From positions 1 to 64,000 of the forward strand of contig CANPWA010000002.1 of the NCBI GenBank assembly GCA_947581865.1: DNA of 64,000 nt. Reading direction: 5' to 3'. This document shows, in pieces, positions 27,201-35,330 of this stretch. The DNA is from an uncultured Acetatifactor sp. (GTDB taxonomy: Bacteria; Bacillota; Clostridia; Lachnospirales; Lachnospiraceae). The position numbers and the translations under genes are program-made. The notes beneath the pieces are model-generated. The model saw only the letters and a program-made list of their open reading frames with translations, was not told the DNA's origin and made no database searches. The first letter of the stretch is position 1; each line of letters starts with the position of its first letter.

Positions 27201-28085
27201 CCCACCAGAGCTTCCAAAGGAAAAGAGGCTGTCCCGGGAGAATGTTATCACGCGGATAAGATTTATGTATGTAAGAATAAAGTTGCGAAGCCCACGGTGT
27301 TTATTCCGGTCTTCCCCGGCACCAACTGCGAGTACGACACGGAAAAGGCTTTCCGGCGCGCGGGAGCGGATGTGCTCACCAGAGTGTTCCGGAATCTGAC
27401 GGCGGAGGACATCCGGGATTCCGTGGAGGAATTTGAGAAAGCCATCGCCCGGGCGCAGATCATCATGTTCCCCGGAGGATTTTCCGCAGGTGATGAGCCG
27501 GACGGCAGCGCAAAGTTTTTTGCCACGGCTTTTCGGAATGAGAAGATCAAAGAGGCGGTGATGAAGCTGTTAAATGAGAGAGACGGTCTGGCGCTGGGAA
27601 TCTGCAATGGCTTCCAGGCGCTGATCAAGCTGGGGCTCGTACCCTACGGCGAGATCGTGGGGCAGAAGGAGGATTCCCCCACCCTGACGTTTAACACCAT
27701 AAACCGTCATATCTCCAAGATGGCGTACATCAAGGTGGTTTCCGACAAGTCGCCCTGGCTGCAGGAGGCAGAGCTGGGAGGTGTCTACTGTAATCCGGCA
27801 TCCCACGGGGAGGGGCGCTTTGTGGCTCCCAGAGAGTGGATCGATAAACTCTTTGCCAATGGTCAGGTGGCTACCCAGTACGCGGATCCGGACGGCGGCG
27901 TGAGCATGGATGAAGAATACAATATCAACGGTTCCTATTGCGCGATCGAAGGAATTACTTCCCCCGATGGAAGATGTCTCGGTAAGATGGCACATTCCGA
28001 GAGAAGGGACGAATCGGTTGCCATGAACATATATGGTGAGCAGGATTTGAAAATTTTTGAATCCGGCATTGCATATTTCAAGTAA
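24288..28085 (+). CDS. purL: Phosphoribosylformylglycinamidine synthase PurL (single-chain)
   Basis: This enzyme makes FGAM from FGAR, glutamine and ATP. At 1265 residues it is the large one-chain form, unlike the separate PurS-PurQ-PurL of Bacillus. The middle has THNHPTEIEPFGGAATCLGG (about 330-350) and repeated PurM-like domains. The C-terminal glutaminase (about 1000-1265) shows PGTNCEYD, FPGGFSAGDE and the nucleophile in GICNGFQ (about Cys1105). ATG 24288 is chosen over TTG 24255; GGAGG is 12 bases upstream, somewhat far. It is separated from purEMND by 20 kb. Confidence 0.96.
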   Translation: MGNVRRIYVEKKEPFAVKAKELHEELKNYLGIRVDRVRVFIRYDVENISDGVFAAACRSVFSEPPVDDLYEETIEIPADGHVFSVEYLPGQFDQRADSAVQCVQFLNENENPVIRTAVTYLIQGDISGEDLERIKAYCINPVDSRETDMVKPDTLITEYDEPADVAVFDGFQEMSREALRALYDSLGLAMTFKDFLHIQNYFRDEEKRDPSMTEIRVLDTYWSDHCRHTTFSTELKDVEFCEGYYRSPIETTYQSYLDTRAEIFAGRDDKFVCLMDLALMAMRKLKKDGKLDDMEESEEINACSVVVPVEMDYGDYKETEEWLIFFKNETHNHPTEIEPFGGAATCLGGAIRDPLSGRGYVYQAMRVTGAADPTVPVSETLKGKLSQKKLVRGAASGYSSYGNQIGLATGFVKEIYHPDYVAKRMEIGAVMGAAPRKNVKRESSEPGDVIILLGGRTGRDGCGGATGSSKVHTESSIETCGAEVQKGNAPTERKIQRLFRRAEVSRLIKKCNDFGAGGVSVAIGELADGLSVDLDKVPKKYAGLDGTELAISESQERMAVVVDPSDVAEFLGYAAEENLEAVEVAVVTEEPRLVLNWRGKKIVDLKRAFLDTNGAHQETTVKVDIPSREDNYFEKWAVPAVGEKLKEGDVKGAWLALLNDLNVCSQKGLVEMFDSSIGAGSVLMPYGGKYQLTETQSMIAKLPVLRGKTDTVTMMAHGFDPYLSSWSPYHGAIYAVVESMAKIVASGGDQRRIRFTFQEYFRRMTGEPERWSQPFAALLGAYDAQIGFGLPSIGGKDSMSGTFNDIDVPPTLVSFAVDVAKSGDVITPELKQPGNILVRFSIEKDDFDIPMYDDVMEMYDLIHRLIQDKIVVSAYALDARGVAAAVSKMAFGNKLGVKIADDVTMDELFGNGLGDILVEVPFEKLPVLTASGHNVTVIGEITGEPAFVCGSVMFSMEEALDAWTSRLEKVFPTRASKGKEAVPGECYHADKIYVCKNKVAKPTVFIPVFPGTNCEYDTEKAFRRAGADVLTRVFRNLTAEDIRDSVEEFEKAIARAQIIMFPGGFSAGDEPDGSAKFFATAFRNEKIKEAVMKLLNERDGLALGICNGFQALIKLGLVPYGEIVGQKEDSPTLTFNTINRHISKMAYIKVVSDKSPWLQEAELGGVYCNPASHGEGRFVAPREWIDKLFANGQVATQYADPDGGVSMDEEYNINGSYCAIEGITSPDGRCLGKMAHSERRDESVAMNIYGEQDLKIFESGIAYFK

Positions 28086-28122
28086 TCCGTTAAATGGTGT
28101 GTTTTATAAGCGAGGTAGAAGT

Positions 28123-29349
28123 ATGTTAATAGCATTAGTGCCGCTTTTTGATGACAATATGGCAGTGAGCGCCTATTCCATTTTTACCCAGAGACATAAT
28201 TATCTCCTGAATCCCGCTATGCTGGGGACGGCGCAGAACGATGGCGCCGCGCAGGTGGAAGGGCTGGAGCTGATCCGCACGATCGGAATCGAGACGCTTT
28301 CGGATGATAAGGAAATATTTGTTCCCGTCACGAATATCTCCGTCCTGGCGGATCTGGAGAGTCAGTGTGATGCACCGCCGGAGAGGATCGTGTTTCTGAT
28401 CGACAATTCCGTTCCTCCCGAAGAACTCTACATCAACCGTCTCAAACAGCTGAAGGAGGAAGGCTTTAAGCTTGCCATCCGCAAGCTTAAAGTGATGGAG
28501 TTCGAGCACTACCGTCAGATCCTGGCACTGATGGATTATGTGCTGTTGAACAATCATAAGATTGCCATTGACAAGGCGAAGATTTATTTTGGGAAGCTCT
28601 ATCCGAATGTCAAACTCTGCGCCGGCAATATCGACGACATGGATCTGTTTGAAAAACTGAAGGAGGAGGGCGGGTACAGCCTGTTTGAGGGCAATTTCTA
28701 CCGCCTGCCGGTGACAAAGGGCAGCAATCATGTGGCGCCGATCAAACTCAACTACGTTGAACTTTTGAATATCGTAAACGACGAAGATTTTGACCTGCAG
28801 AAGGCGGCGGATATCATCGGGCGCGATACGGCGCTCACCATATCCCTTCTGGGCATGGTAAACCGTATGTCCATCCGCTCCGGTATTACGAGTATACGTC
28901 ACGCGGCGGCAATGCTGGGGCAGAAGGAATTAAAGCGCTGGATCAACACCGCTGTGGCGGGCAAGATGCTCGCCGACAAACCCAGTGAGATCACCCGCCT
29001 GTCTCTGATCCGTGGAAGATTTGCGGAGAATCTGGCTCCCGGTTTCGGGCTTGCCATGAAAAAGGATGAGCTGTTCCTCATGGGATTGTTCTCCGTGCTG
29101 GATGTCATTTTGGAGAAACCCATGGCAGAGGCGCTGGAGTACATGAAGGTGACCGGAGACATCCGGAAAGCTCTGGGGGCGAGAGTCGGCATCCTGGCTC
29201 CGGTGCTGGAATTTGTGCTTCAGTATGAGTCGGCAAACTGGCAGGAAATCTCGAGACAGATGGTGTTAGGCAATATGTCGATGGAATTTGTACAGGGCGC
29301 TTATATGGATGCGCTGCAGTGGTACAAGGAACTGATCGTGGAGAATTAA
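28123..29349 (+). CDS. Degenerate EAL plus HDOD domain signalling protein
   Basis: The 408-residue protein has an N-terminal EAL-like fold (about 1-195) in which the catalytic E-x-L and DDFG-type motifs are missing, so phosphodiesterase activity is unlikely. The C-terminal HDOD domain (about 200-400) is recognisable by ELLNIVNDEDFDLQKAADII, SLLGMVNRMS and SIRHAAAMLGQKELKRWI. This is the YuxH/CdgJ-type architecture, in which the pair probably acts as a protein-binding output unit. It follows purL by 37 bp with a GCGAGGTAG site, and a strong terminator ends the transcript. Confidence 0.85.
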   Translation: MLIALVPLFDDNMAVSAYSIFTQRHNYLLNPAMLGTAQNDGAAQVEGLELIRTIGIETLSDDKEIFVPVTNISVLADLESQCDAPPERIVFLIDNSVPPEELYINRLKQLKEEGFKLAIRKLKVMEFEHYRQILALMDYVLLNNHKIAIDKAKIYFGKLYPNVKLCAGNIDDMDLFEKLKEEGGYSLFEGNFYRLPVTKGSNHVAPIKLNYVELLNIVNDEDFDLQKAADIIGRDTALTISLLGMVNRMSIRSGITSIRHAAAMLGQKELKRWINTAVAGKMLADKPSEITRLSLIRGRFAENLAPGFGLAMKKDELFLMGLFSVLDVILEKPMAEALEYMKVTGDIRKALGARVGILAPVLEFVLQYESANWQEISRQMVLGNMSMEFVQGAYMDALQWYKELIVEN

Positions 29350-29356
29350 ATAAGTG

Positions 29357-29395
29357 AAAAATAGACGGGCTGGATATTGCCCGTCTATTTTTTTT
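29357..29395 (+). terminator. Rho-independent terminator after the EAL-HDOD gene
   Basis: AAAATAGACGGGC (29358-29370) pairs perfectly with GCCCGTCTATTTT (29379-29391), with a T run continuing to 29395. Its 3' arm overlaps the carA promoter's -35 element. Confidence 0.95.
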
Positions 29396-29405
29396 GTGTT
29401 ATAAT
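29377..29405 (+). promoter_or_regulatory. carAB promoter nested in the upstream terminator
   Basis: TTGCCC (29377-29382), 17-bp spacer, perfect TATAAT (29400-29405). The -35 lies in the loop and 3' arm of the terminator hairpin. About 40 bases remain to the carA start, too few for a PyrR-type attenuator. Confidence 0.7.
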
Positions 29406-29453
29406 GAATCAGTTTAAGCATAAGACAGGTTACATCTGGGAGAGGAGTACGGT

Positions 29454-30650
29454 ATGAAGGCATTTTTGATTTTGGAAGACGGCACTGTGTTTACCGGGAC
29501 GCACATCGGGGCGGACAAAGAAATTGTCAGTGAGATCGTCTTTAACACTTCGATGGCGGGGTATCCCGAGGTACTGACCGACCCGTCTTACGCGGGGCAG
29601 GCGGTGTGTATGACTTACCCGCTGATCGGAAACTATGGAATCTGTAAAGACGATATGGAGTCTTATAAACCCTGGCCGGATGGTCTCATCGTGAGGGAGC
29701 TCTCCCGTATTCCCAGCAATTTCAGATGTGATATGACAATACAGCAGTTTCTGGAGGAGAACGGAGTGCCCGGCATCGCCGGGATCGACACCCGCGCGCT
29801 GACCAGGATCCTGCGCGAAAAAGGAACCATGAACGGCATGATCACCACCGATGAACATTATGAGCTGGGCAGGGTACTTCCCAGACTGAAGGCATACACC
29901 ACCGGCAAGGTGGTGGAGAAGGTGACCTGCCCGGCAAAATATACGCTGAAGGGTGTGACGGATCTGGCGCAGAACGGACCGCTGTCCGGCGCTGCGAGAT
30001 TTGACAGGGAGGCGTATGAGAGAGGGGAGCGGGAGAGAAAGCCCGCTCTGGTAAAGGAATTAAACGGTGCGGGATTACAGGTGGCTCTGCTGGACTTTGG
30101 CGCCAAGGCAAACATTGCCCGGGCGCTGGCGGAGAGAGGCTGCGATGTGACGGTGTATCCCGCCCACACTTCCGCGGAGGAGATCATTGCGGCATCTCCC
30201 GACGGCATCATGCTCTCCAACGGACCCGGCGATCCCAAGGAATGCACGGCGATCATTGAGGAGATCCGGAAGCTTTATCAGACGGACATTCCGATCTTCG
30301 CGATCTGCCTGGGGCACCAGCTCATGGCGCTGGCCGCGGGGGCGGACACCCACAAGCTCAAATACGGTCATCGGGGAGGAAACCATCCGGTGAAGGATCT
30401 TGCCACGGGAAGGGTCTACATCTCCTCCCAGAACCACGGCTATGTGGTGGACACGGACAGGCTGGATCCCAGGGTGGCGGTGCCTGCCTTTGTGAACGTC
30501 AATGACGGCACCAACGAGGGGCTGGCGTACACGGGAAAAAATATTTTTACGGTGCAGTTCCACCCGGAGGCGTGCTGCGGACCGCAGGACTCGGACTATC
30601 TGTTTGACCGGTTTATGAAGATGATGAGAGGAGGTGAGCGGAATGCCTAA
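29454..30650 (+). CDS. carA: Carbamoyl-phosphate synthase small chain CarA
   Basis: CarA is the glutaminase subunit that supplies ammonia to CarB for arginine and pyrimidine synthesis. The 398-residue protein has an N-terminal CPSase domain and a C-terminal class I glutaminase: SNGPGDP (about 259-265), nucleophile Cys in ICLGHQ (about 284-289) and HPE near the end (FHPEACCGP). Residues 190-215 form a somewhat longer linker rich in charged residues. The start follows GGGAGAGGAG. It overlaps carB by 8 bp. Confidence 0.96.
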   Translation: MKAFLILEDGTVFTGTHIGADKEIVSEIVFNTSMAGYPEVLTDPSYAGQAVCMTYPLIGNYGICKDDMESYKPWPDGLIVRELSRIPSNFRCDMTIQQFLEENGVPGIAGIDTRALTRILREKGTMNGMITTDEHYELGRVLPRLKAYTTGKVVEKVTCPAKYTLKGVTDLAQNGPLSGAARFDREAYERGERERKPALVKELNGAGLQVALLDFGAKANIARALAERGCDVTVYPAHTSAEEIIAASPDGIMLSNGPGDPKECTAIIEEIRKLYQTDIPIFAICLGHQLMALAAGADTHKLKYGHRGGNHPVKDLATGRVYISSQNHGYVVDTDRLDPRVAVPAFVNVNDGTNEGLAYTGKNIFTVQFHPEACCGPQDSDYLFDRFMKMMRGGERNA

Positions 30651-33600
30651 GAATCCCAATGTGAAACGAGTGATGGTGATCGGATCCGGACCCATCGTCA
30701 TCGGTCAGGCGGCAGAATTTGACTACGCCGGCACGCAGGCCTGCCGCTCCCTGAAGGAGGAGGGGGTGGAGGTCATTCTGGTCAACTCCAACCCTGCCAC
30801 CATCATGACGGACAAGGATATCGCGGACAAGGTTTATATTGAGCCTTTGACGGTCAAGGTGCTGGAACAGATCATCGAGAAGGAAAAGCCCGACAGCATC
30901 CTGCCCACGCTGGGCGGACAGGCGGGGCTGAATCTGGGAATGGAGCTGGAGGAGTCCGGCTTTCTTGCCTCCCATGGGGTGGCGCTCCTTGGAACCACTG
31001 CCGCCACCATCCGGAACGCGGAGGGGCGCCAGGAGTTTAAGGATCTGATGGAGCGCATCGGAGAGCCCTGCGCGGCGTCCAAAGTGGTGGAAAACGTACA
31101 GGACGGCATAGAATTTACCAATACCATCGGCTACCCTGTGGTGCTGCGGCCCGCCTATACCCTGGGCGGCTCCGGCGGCGGTATCGCCCACAACCAGGCG
31201 CAGCTGGAGGAGATCCTGGAGAACGGTCTGCGTCTCTCCCGCGTGGGACAGGTGCTGGTGGAGCGGTGCATTGCCGGGTGGAAGGAGATCGAGTACGAGG
31301 TGATGCGGGACAGCGCGGGCAACTGTATCACCGTATGTAATATGGAGAATATCGACCCGGTGGGGGTACATACCGGGGACAGCATCGTGGTGGCGCCCTC
31401 CCAGACTCTGAGCGATAAGGAATATCAGATGCTTCGCACCTCCGCGCTGAACATCATCAACGAGCTGAAGATCACCGGAGGATGCAATGTGCAGTTCGCT
31501 CTGCATCCCACCAGTTTTGAATACTGTGTCATCGAGGTCAATCCCCGCGTGAGCCGTTCCTCCGCGCTGGCGTCCAAGGCGACGGGATACCCCATCGCCA
31601 AGGTGGCGGCGAAGATCGCGCTGGGCTATACCCTGGATGAGATCCAGAATGCCATCACCAAGAAAACCTATGCCAGCTTTGAGCCGGCTTTGGATTACTG
31701 TGTGGTCAAGATTCCCAGACTGCCCTTTGACAAATTCATCACGGCAAAGAGAACCCTCACCACCCAGATGAAGGCGACGGGTGAGGTGATGAGCATCTGC
31801 AACAGCTTTGAGGGAGCGCTGATGAAGGCGATCCGTTCCCTGGAACAGCATGTGGACTGTCTGCTGAGCTATGACTTTTCCGCGCTGAGCGCGGAGGAAC
31901 TCAGGGAGAGACTGGCGGTGGTGGACGATCAGCGCATCTGGGTGATCGCCGAGGCGATCCGCAAGGGAATCCCCTATGAAGACATTCATGCGATCACGCA
32001 GATCGACACCTGGTTCATCGACAAGATCGCCATCCTTGTGGAAATGGAGGAGGCTCTGCGCAAAGGGCCTCTCACGGCAGAACTCCTCAGGGAGGCAAAG
32101 CGTCTGGAATTTCCGGACAATGTCATCGCAAGGCTCACCGGAAGCACGGAGGAGGCGGTCAAAAAGCTGCGCTATGACAATGACATTAAGGCGGTTTATA
32201 AAATGGTGGACACCTGCGCGGCGGAGTTCGCCGCATCCACGCCCTACTACTACTCCGTGTTCGGAGGGGAGTGCGAGGTGAAGGAGACTGCCGGGAAAAA
32301 GAAGGTGCTGGTGCTGGGATCCGGTCCCATCCGCATCGGACAGGGGATCGAGTTTGACTACTGTTCCGTGCATGCCACCTGGGCCTTTGCCCGGGCGGGG
32401 TATGAGACCATTATCATCAACAACAATCCGGAGACCGTCAGCACGGACTTTGACATTGCGGACAAGCTGTATTTCGAGCCGCTGACGCCGGAGGACGTGG
32501 AGTCCATCGTGAACATCGAGCATCCCGACGGGGCGGTGGTGCAGTTCGGCGGACAGACCGCCATCAAACTCACCGAGAGCCTGATGAAGATGGGCGTCCC
32601 CATTCTGGGCACCAAGGCGGAGGATGTGGACGCCGCCGAAGACAGGGAGCTTTTTGACAAGATCCTGGAGGAGACGAAGATTCCCCGGGCGGCGGGCGGT
32701 ACGGTCTACACTGCCGAGGAGGCGAAGGAAGTCGCCAACAGGCTGGGTTATCCCGTGCTGGTGCGCCCCTCCTATGTGCTGGGCGGGCAGGGAATGCAGA
32801 TCGCCATCTCCGACGAGGAGATCGAGGAGTTCATGGCGATCATCAACCGGATCGCCCAGGATCATCCCATTCTGGTGGACAAGTATCTACAGGGCAAGGA
32901 GATCGAGGTGGATGCGGTCTGCGACGGCACGGATATTCTGATCCCCGGCATCATGGAGCACATTGAGCGGACGGGCGTGCATTCCGGCGACAGTATCTCC
33001 GTATATCCGGCGCCCACCATCGGCAGGCTGATCAAGGACAAGATCACCGAATATACGAGACGCCTGGCAAAGGCATTGCATGTAAAAGGTCTGATCAATA
33101 TCCAGTTCATCGCCCAGGGGGAGGATGTGTATGTCATTGAGGTGAATCCCCGTTCCTCCCGCACCGTGCCCTATATCAGCAAGGTGACGGGCATCCCCAT
33201 CGTGGATCTTGCCACCGAGGTCATCCTCGGCAAGACCATCCGGGAACTGGGATATGAGCCGGGGCTGCAGCCCGAGGCGGCTTATTATGCCATCAAGATG
33301 CCGGTGTTCTCCTTTGAGAAGATCCGGGGGGCAGAGATCAGCTTAGGCCCGGAGATGAAGTCCACCGGAGAGTGCCTGGGGATCGCAAAGGATTTTCACG
33401 AGGCGCTCTACAAGGCGTTTCTGGGAGCGGGAGTCAATCTGCCCAAGTATAAGCAGATGATCATTACCGTGAAGGATGCGGACAAGGGAGAGGCCATCGA
33501 GATCGGACGCCGTTTTGAAAAACTGGGTTACACCATCTATGCCACCAGGAGTACCGCGGCGGCGCTGAACGAAGCCGGAGTGAAGGCGAGAAAGGTCAAC

Positions 33601-33837
33601 AAGATCTCCCAGGAGTCGCCCACGGTGATGGATCTGATCCTGGGACATAAGATCGATCTGGTGATCGATACCCCCACCCAGGGGCGCGACAAGTCCAGGG
33701 ACGGATTCCTGATCCGCCGCACGGCCATCGAGACGGGAGTCAACTGCATCACTGCCATGGACACCGCAAGGGCTCTGGCTACCAGCCTGGAGAACGCGAG
33801 CAACGACCTGACGCTGGTGGATATCGCAAAGCTTTGA
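30643..33837 (+). CDS. carB: Carbamoyl-phosphate synthase large chain CarB
   Basis: CarB makes carbamoyl phosphate from bicarbonate, ammonia and two ATP. The 1064-residue length is standard. Two homologous ATP-grasp halves are visible, each beginning with SGPI.IGQ..EFDY (about 13-30 and 562-580), followed by LGGSGGG and LGGQG glycine loops, and a C-terminal MGS-like allosteric domain (about 930-1064). ATG 30643 is chosen because AGGAGG lies 8 bases upstream; the GTG at 30634 overlaps that site. A single carAB set here gives no direct clue to arginine or pyrimidine specificity. Confidence 0.97.
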   Translation: MPKNPNVKRVMVIGSGPIVIGQAAEFDYAGTQACRSLKEEGVEVILVNSNPATIMTDKDIADKVYIEPLTVKVLEQIIEKEKPDSILPTLGGQAGLNLGMELEESGFLASHGVALLGTTAATIRNAEGRQEFKDLMERIGEPCAASKVVENVQDGIEFTNTIGYPVVLRPAYTLGGSGGGIAHNQAQLEEILENGLRLSRVGQVLVERCIAGWKEIEYEVMRDSAGNCITVCNMENIDPVGVHTGDSIVVAPSQTLSDKEYQMLRTSALNIINELKITGGCNVQFALHPTSFEYCVIEVNPRVSRSSALASKATGYPIAKVAAKIALGYTLDEIQNAITKKTYASFEPALDYCVVKIPRLPFDKFITAKRTLTTQMKATGEVMSICNSFEGALMKAIRSLEQHVDCLLSYDFSALSAEELRERLAVVDDQRIWVIAEAIRKGIPYEDIHAITQIDTWFIDKIAILVEMEEALRKGPLTAELLREAKRLEFPDNVIARLTGSTEEAVKKLRYDNDIKAVYKMVDTCAAEFAASTPYYYSVFGGECEVKETAGKKKVLVLGSGPIRIGQGIEFDYCSVHATWAFARAGYETIIINNNPETVSTDFDIADKLYFEPLTPEDVESIVNIEHPDGAVVQFGGQTAIKLTESLMKMGVPILGTKAEDVDAAEDRELFDKILEETKIPRAAGGTVYTAEEAKEVANRLGYPVLVRPSYVLGGQGMQIAISDEEIEEFMAIINRIAQDHPILVDKYLQGKEIEVDAVCDGTDILIPGIMEHIERTGVHSGDSISVYPAPTIGRLIKDKITEYTRRLAKALHVKGLINIQFIAQGEDVYVIEVNPRSSRTVPYISKVTGIPIVDLATEVILGKTIRELGYEPGLQPEAAYYAIKMPVFSFEKIRGAEISLGPEMKSTGECLGIAKDFHEALYKAFLGAGVNLPKYKQMIITVKDADKGEAIEIGRRFEKLGYTIYATRSTAAALNEAGVKARKVNKISQESPTVMDLILGHKIDLVIDTPTQGRDKSRDGFLIRRTAIETGVNCITAMDTARALATSLENASNDLTLVDIAKL

Positions 33838-33989
33838 TATGATAAATGGATGAAAATGGGAAAACCTGCATATACTACCTTGCCGGCGGTTGTGCGGATC
33901 TTTTGGGAAAAGGATTTTGGAGAAAGGTTTTTCTGCCCTCCGCCGCAAATGTATTATGGGCGCAGATGCCCGGAAAGCGAGGAGAGAAT

Positions 33990-34622
33990 ATGAATCCTGA
34001 GATCTATCCTTTTGTAGTGCGACCCCTTCCCTATGAGTATGACGCCCTCATGCCCGTGCTGGATGAGGAGACGCTGCATTTTCACCATGACAAGCATTAC
34101 AAGACCTATGTGGACAATCTGAACAAAGCGCTGGCGGATTACCCGGAACTGCAGAAGTTAAGTCTGAAAGAGCTGCTGACGGGGCTGGAGAAACTGCCTG
34201 CGGTCGTTCGGACTGCCATCCGCAACAATGGCGGAGGTGTCTACAATCATGAGCTGTATTTTGATATGATGAAGGGAGCCTGCGGGCAGGAGCCCGGCGG
34301 AGAGCTGGCTGAGGCGATCAACCGGGATTTCGGCTCCTACAGACAGTGGAAGGAACAGATGAAGGAAGCGGCAATGTCCCAGTTCGGCTCCGGATGGGCA
34401 TGGCTTCTGACGGACGGAGAGGGAAAGCTTTCCATCGTAAAGACAGCCAATCAGGATGTGCCGGATCTGATGCTCTATACGCCGCTTCTTTTGGTGGATG
34501 TGTGGGAACACGCCTATTATCTGCAGTATCAGAACCGCCGCGCGGATTATGTGGACGGATGGTTCGATCTGATCCACTGGCGCAAGGTGGGAAAAAGGTA
34601 TGAGGAACGCAATGTAATATGA
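33990..34622 (+). CDS. sodA: Fe/Mn superoxide dismutase
   Basis: The 210-residue enzyme converts superoxide to oxygen and peroxide. The four metal ligands can be seen: the His in HFHHDKH (His32), His in VYNHELYF, and Asp and His in LLVDVWEHAYY. The segment NNGGGVYNHELYF departs from the usual GG-H-x-NH form but keeps the ligand. The metal cannot be assigned safely. A longer reading frame from 33846 is rejected because ATG 33990 has GCGAGGAGAG upstream and starts at the normal N-terminus. It overlaps queH by 4 bp (ATGA). Confidence 0.92.
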   Translation: MNPEIYPFVVRPLPYEYDALMPVLDEETLHFHHDKHYKTYVDNLNKALADYPELQKLSLKELLTGLEKLPAVVRTAIRNNGGGVYNHELYFDMMKGACGQEPGGELAEAINRDFGSYRQWKEQMKEAAMSQFGSGWAWLLTDGEGKLSIVKTANQDVPDLMLYTPLLLVDVWEHAYYLQYQNRRADYVDGWFDLIHWRKVGKRYEERNVI

Positions 34623-35272
34623 ACCGCATCAACTATCAAAGAGAATTAGAGAAGGTATTAGACACTCTGGCATCGACGGAGCGGGACGGGGCAGCGCGCT
34701 CTTGGCCGCCCCGTCTGTTTCTCCACAGCTGCTGCGCACCCTGCAGCAGCTATTGCCTGGAGTATCTTTGTACATATTTTGCCGTCACGGTTTTTTACTA
34801 TAATCCCAATATTTCCGAGGAGCCGGAGTACCGGATGCGGGCGGAGGAGCAGAAACGCCTGATCGCCGCATACAATGAGGAGAGACGGGGCTATCCGATC
34901 ACGATCATCGAAGGGGATTATACGCCGGAGAGGTTCTTCGAGACGGCGAGAGGGTACGAGCACTGTGAGGAGGGCGGCGAGAGGTGCTTTCGCTGCTATG
35001 AGCTGCGTCTGAGGGAGACGGCAAAGAGGGCGCGGGAGGGACATTACGATTATTTTGCCACGACCCTCACCATCAGTCCGCTGAAAAACGCGCAGAAGAT
35101 CAATGAGATCGGACAGGCTATCGGGGATGAGGCTGGGATCGCCTGGCTCCCCTCCGATTTCAAGAAAAAGGACGGCTACAAACGCTCGGTGGAACTGTCC
35201 GCGCAATACGGGCTATACAGACAGAACTTTTGCGGCTGCGTGTTCTCAAAAAATGCGGCCGGCCACGGATGA
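34619..35272 (+). CDS. queH: Epoxyqueuosine reductase QueH (DUF208)
   Basis: QueH reduces epoxyqueuosine to queuosine in tRNA, the non-cobalamin alternative to QueG. The 217-residue protein has the family motifs: LHSCCAPCSSYC (about 35-46), YYNPNI, RCFRCYELRL (about 122-131) and a C-terminal NFCGCVFS. Several of the cysteines form the metal/iron-sulfur site in known QueH. Translation is coupled to the superoxide dismutase gene by an ATGA overlap, an uncommon pairing. Next comes argS, 58 bp downstream. Confidence 0.92.
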   Translation: MNRINYQRELEKVLDTLASTERDGAARSWPPRLFLHSCCAPCSSYCLEYLCTYFAVTVFYYNPNISEEPEYRMRAEEQKRLIAAYNEERRGYPITIIEGDYTPERFFETARGYEHCEEGGERCFRCYELRLRETAKRAREGHYDYFATTLTISPLKNAQKINEIGQAIGDEAGIAWLPSDFKKKDGYKRSVELSAQYGLYRQNFCGCVFSKNAAGHG

Positions 35273-35330
35273 AAACGCAGGCGCGCGGGAGAGGGTCTGC
35301 GGGTACAGCAACATCATAAAGGAGAATATC

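Noticed and set aside
29406..29453. PyrR-type attenuator before carA
   Set aside because: The leader is only about 40 bases with no anti-anti-terminator or terminator structure.
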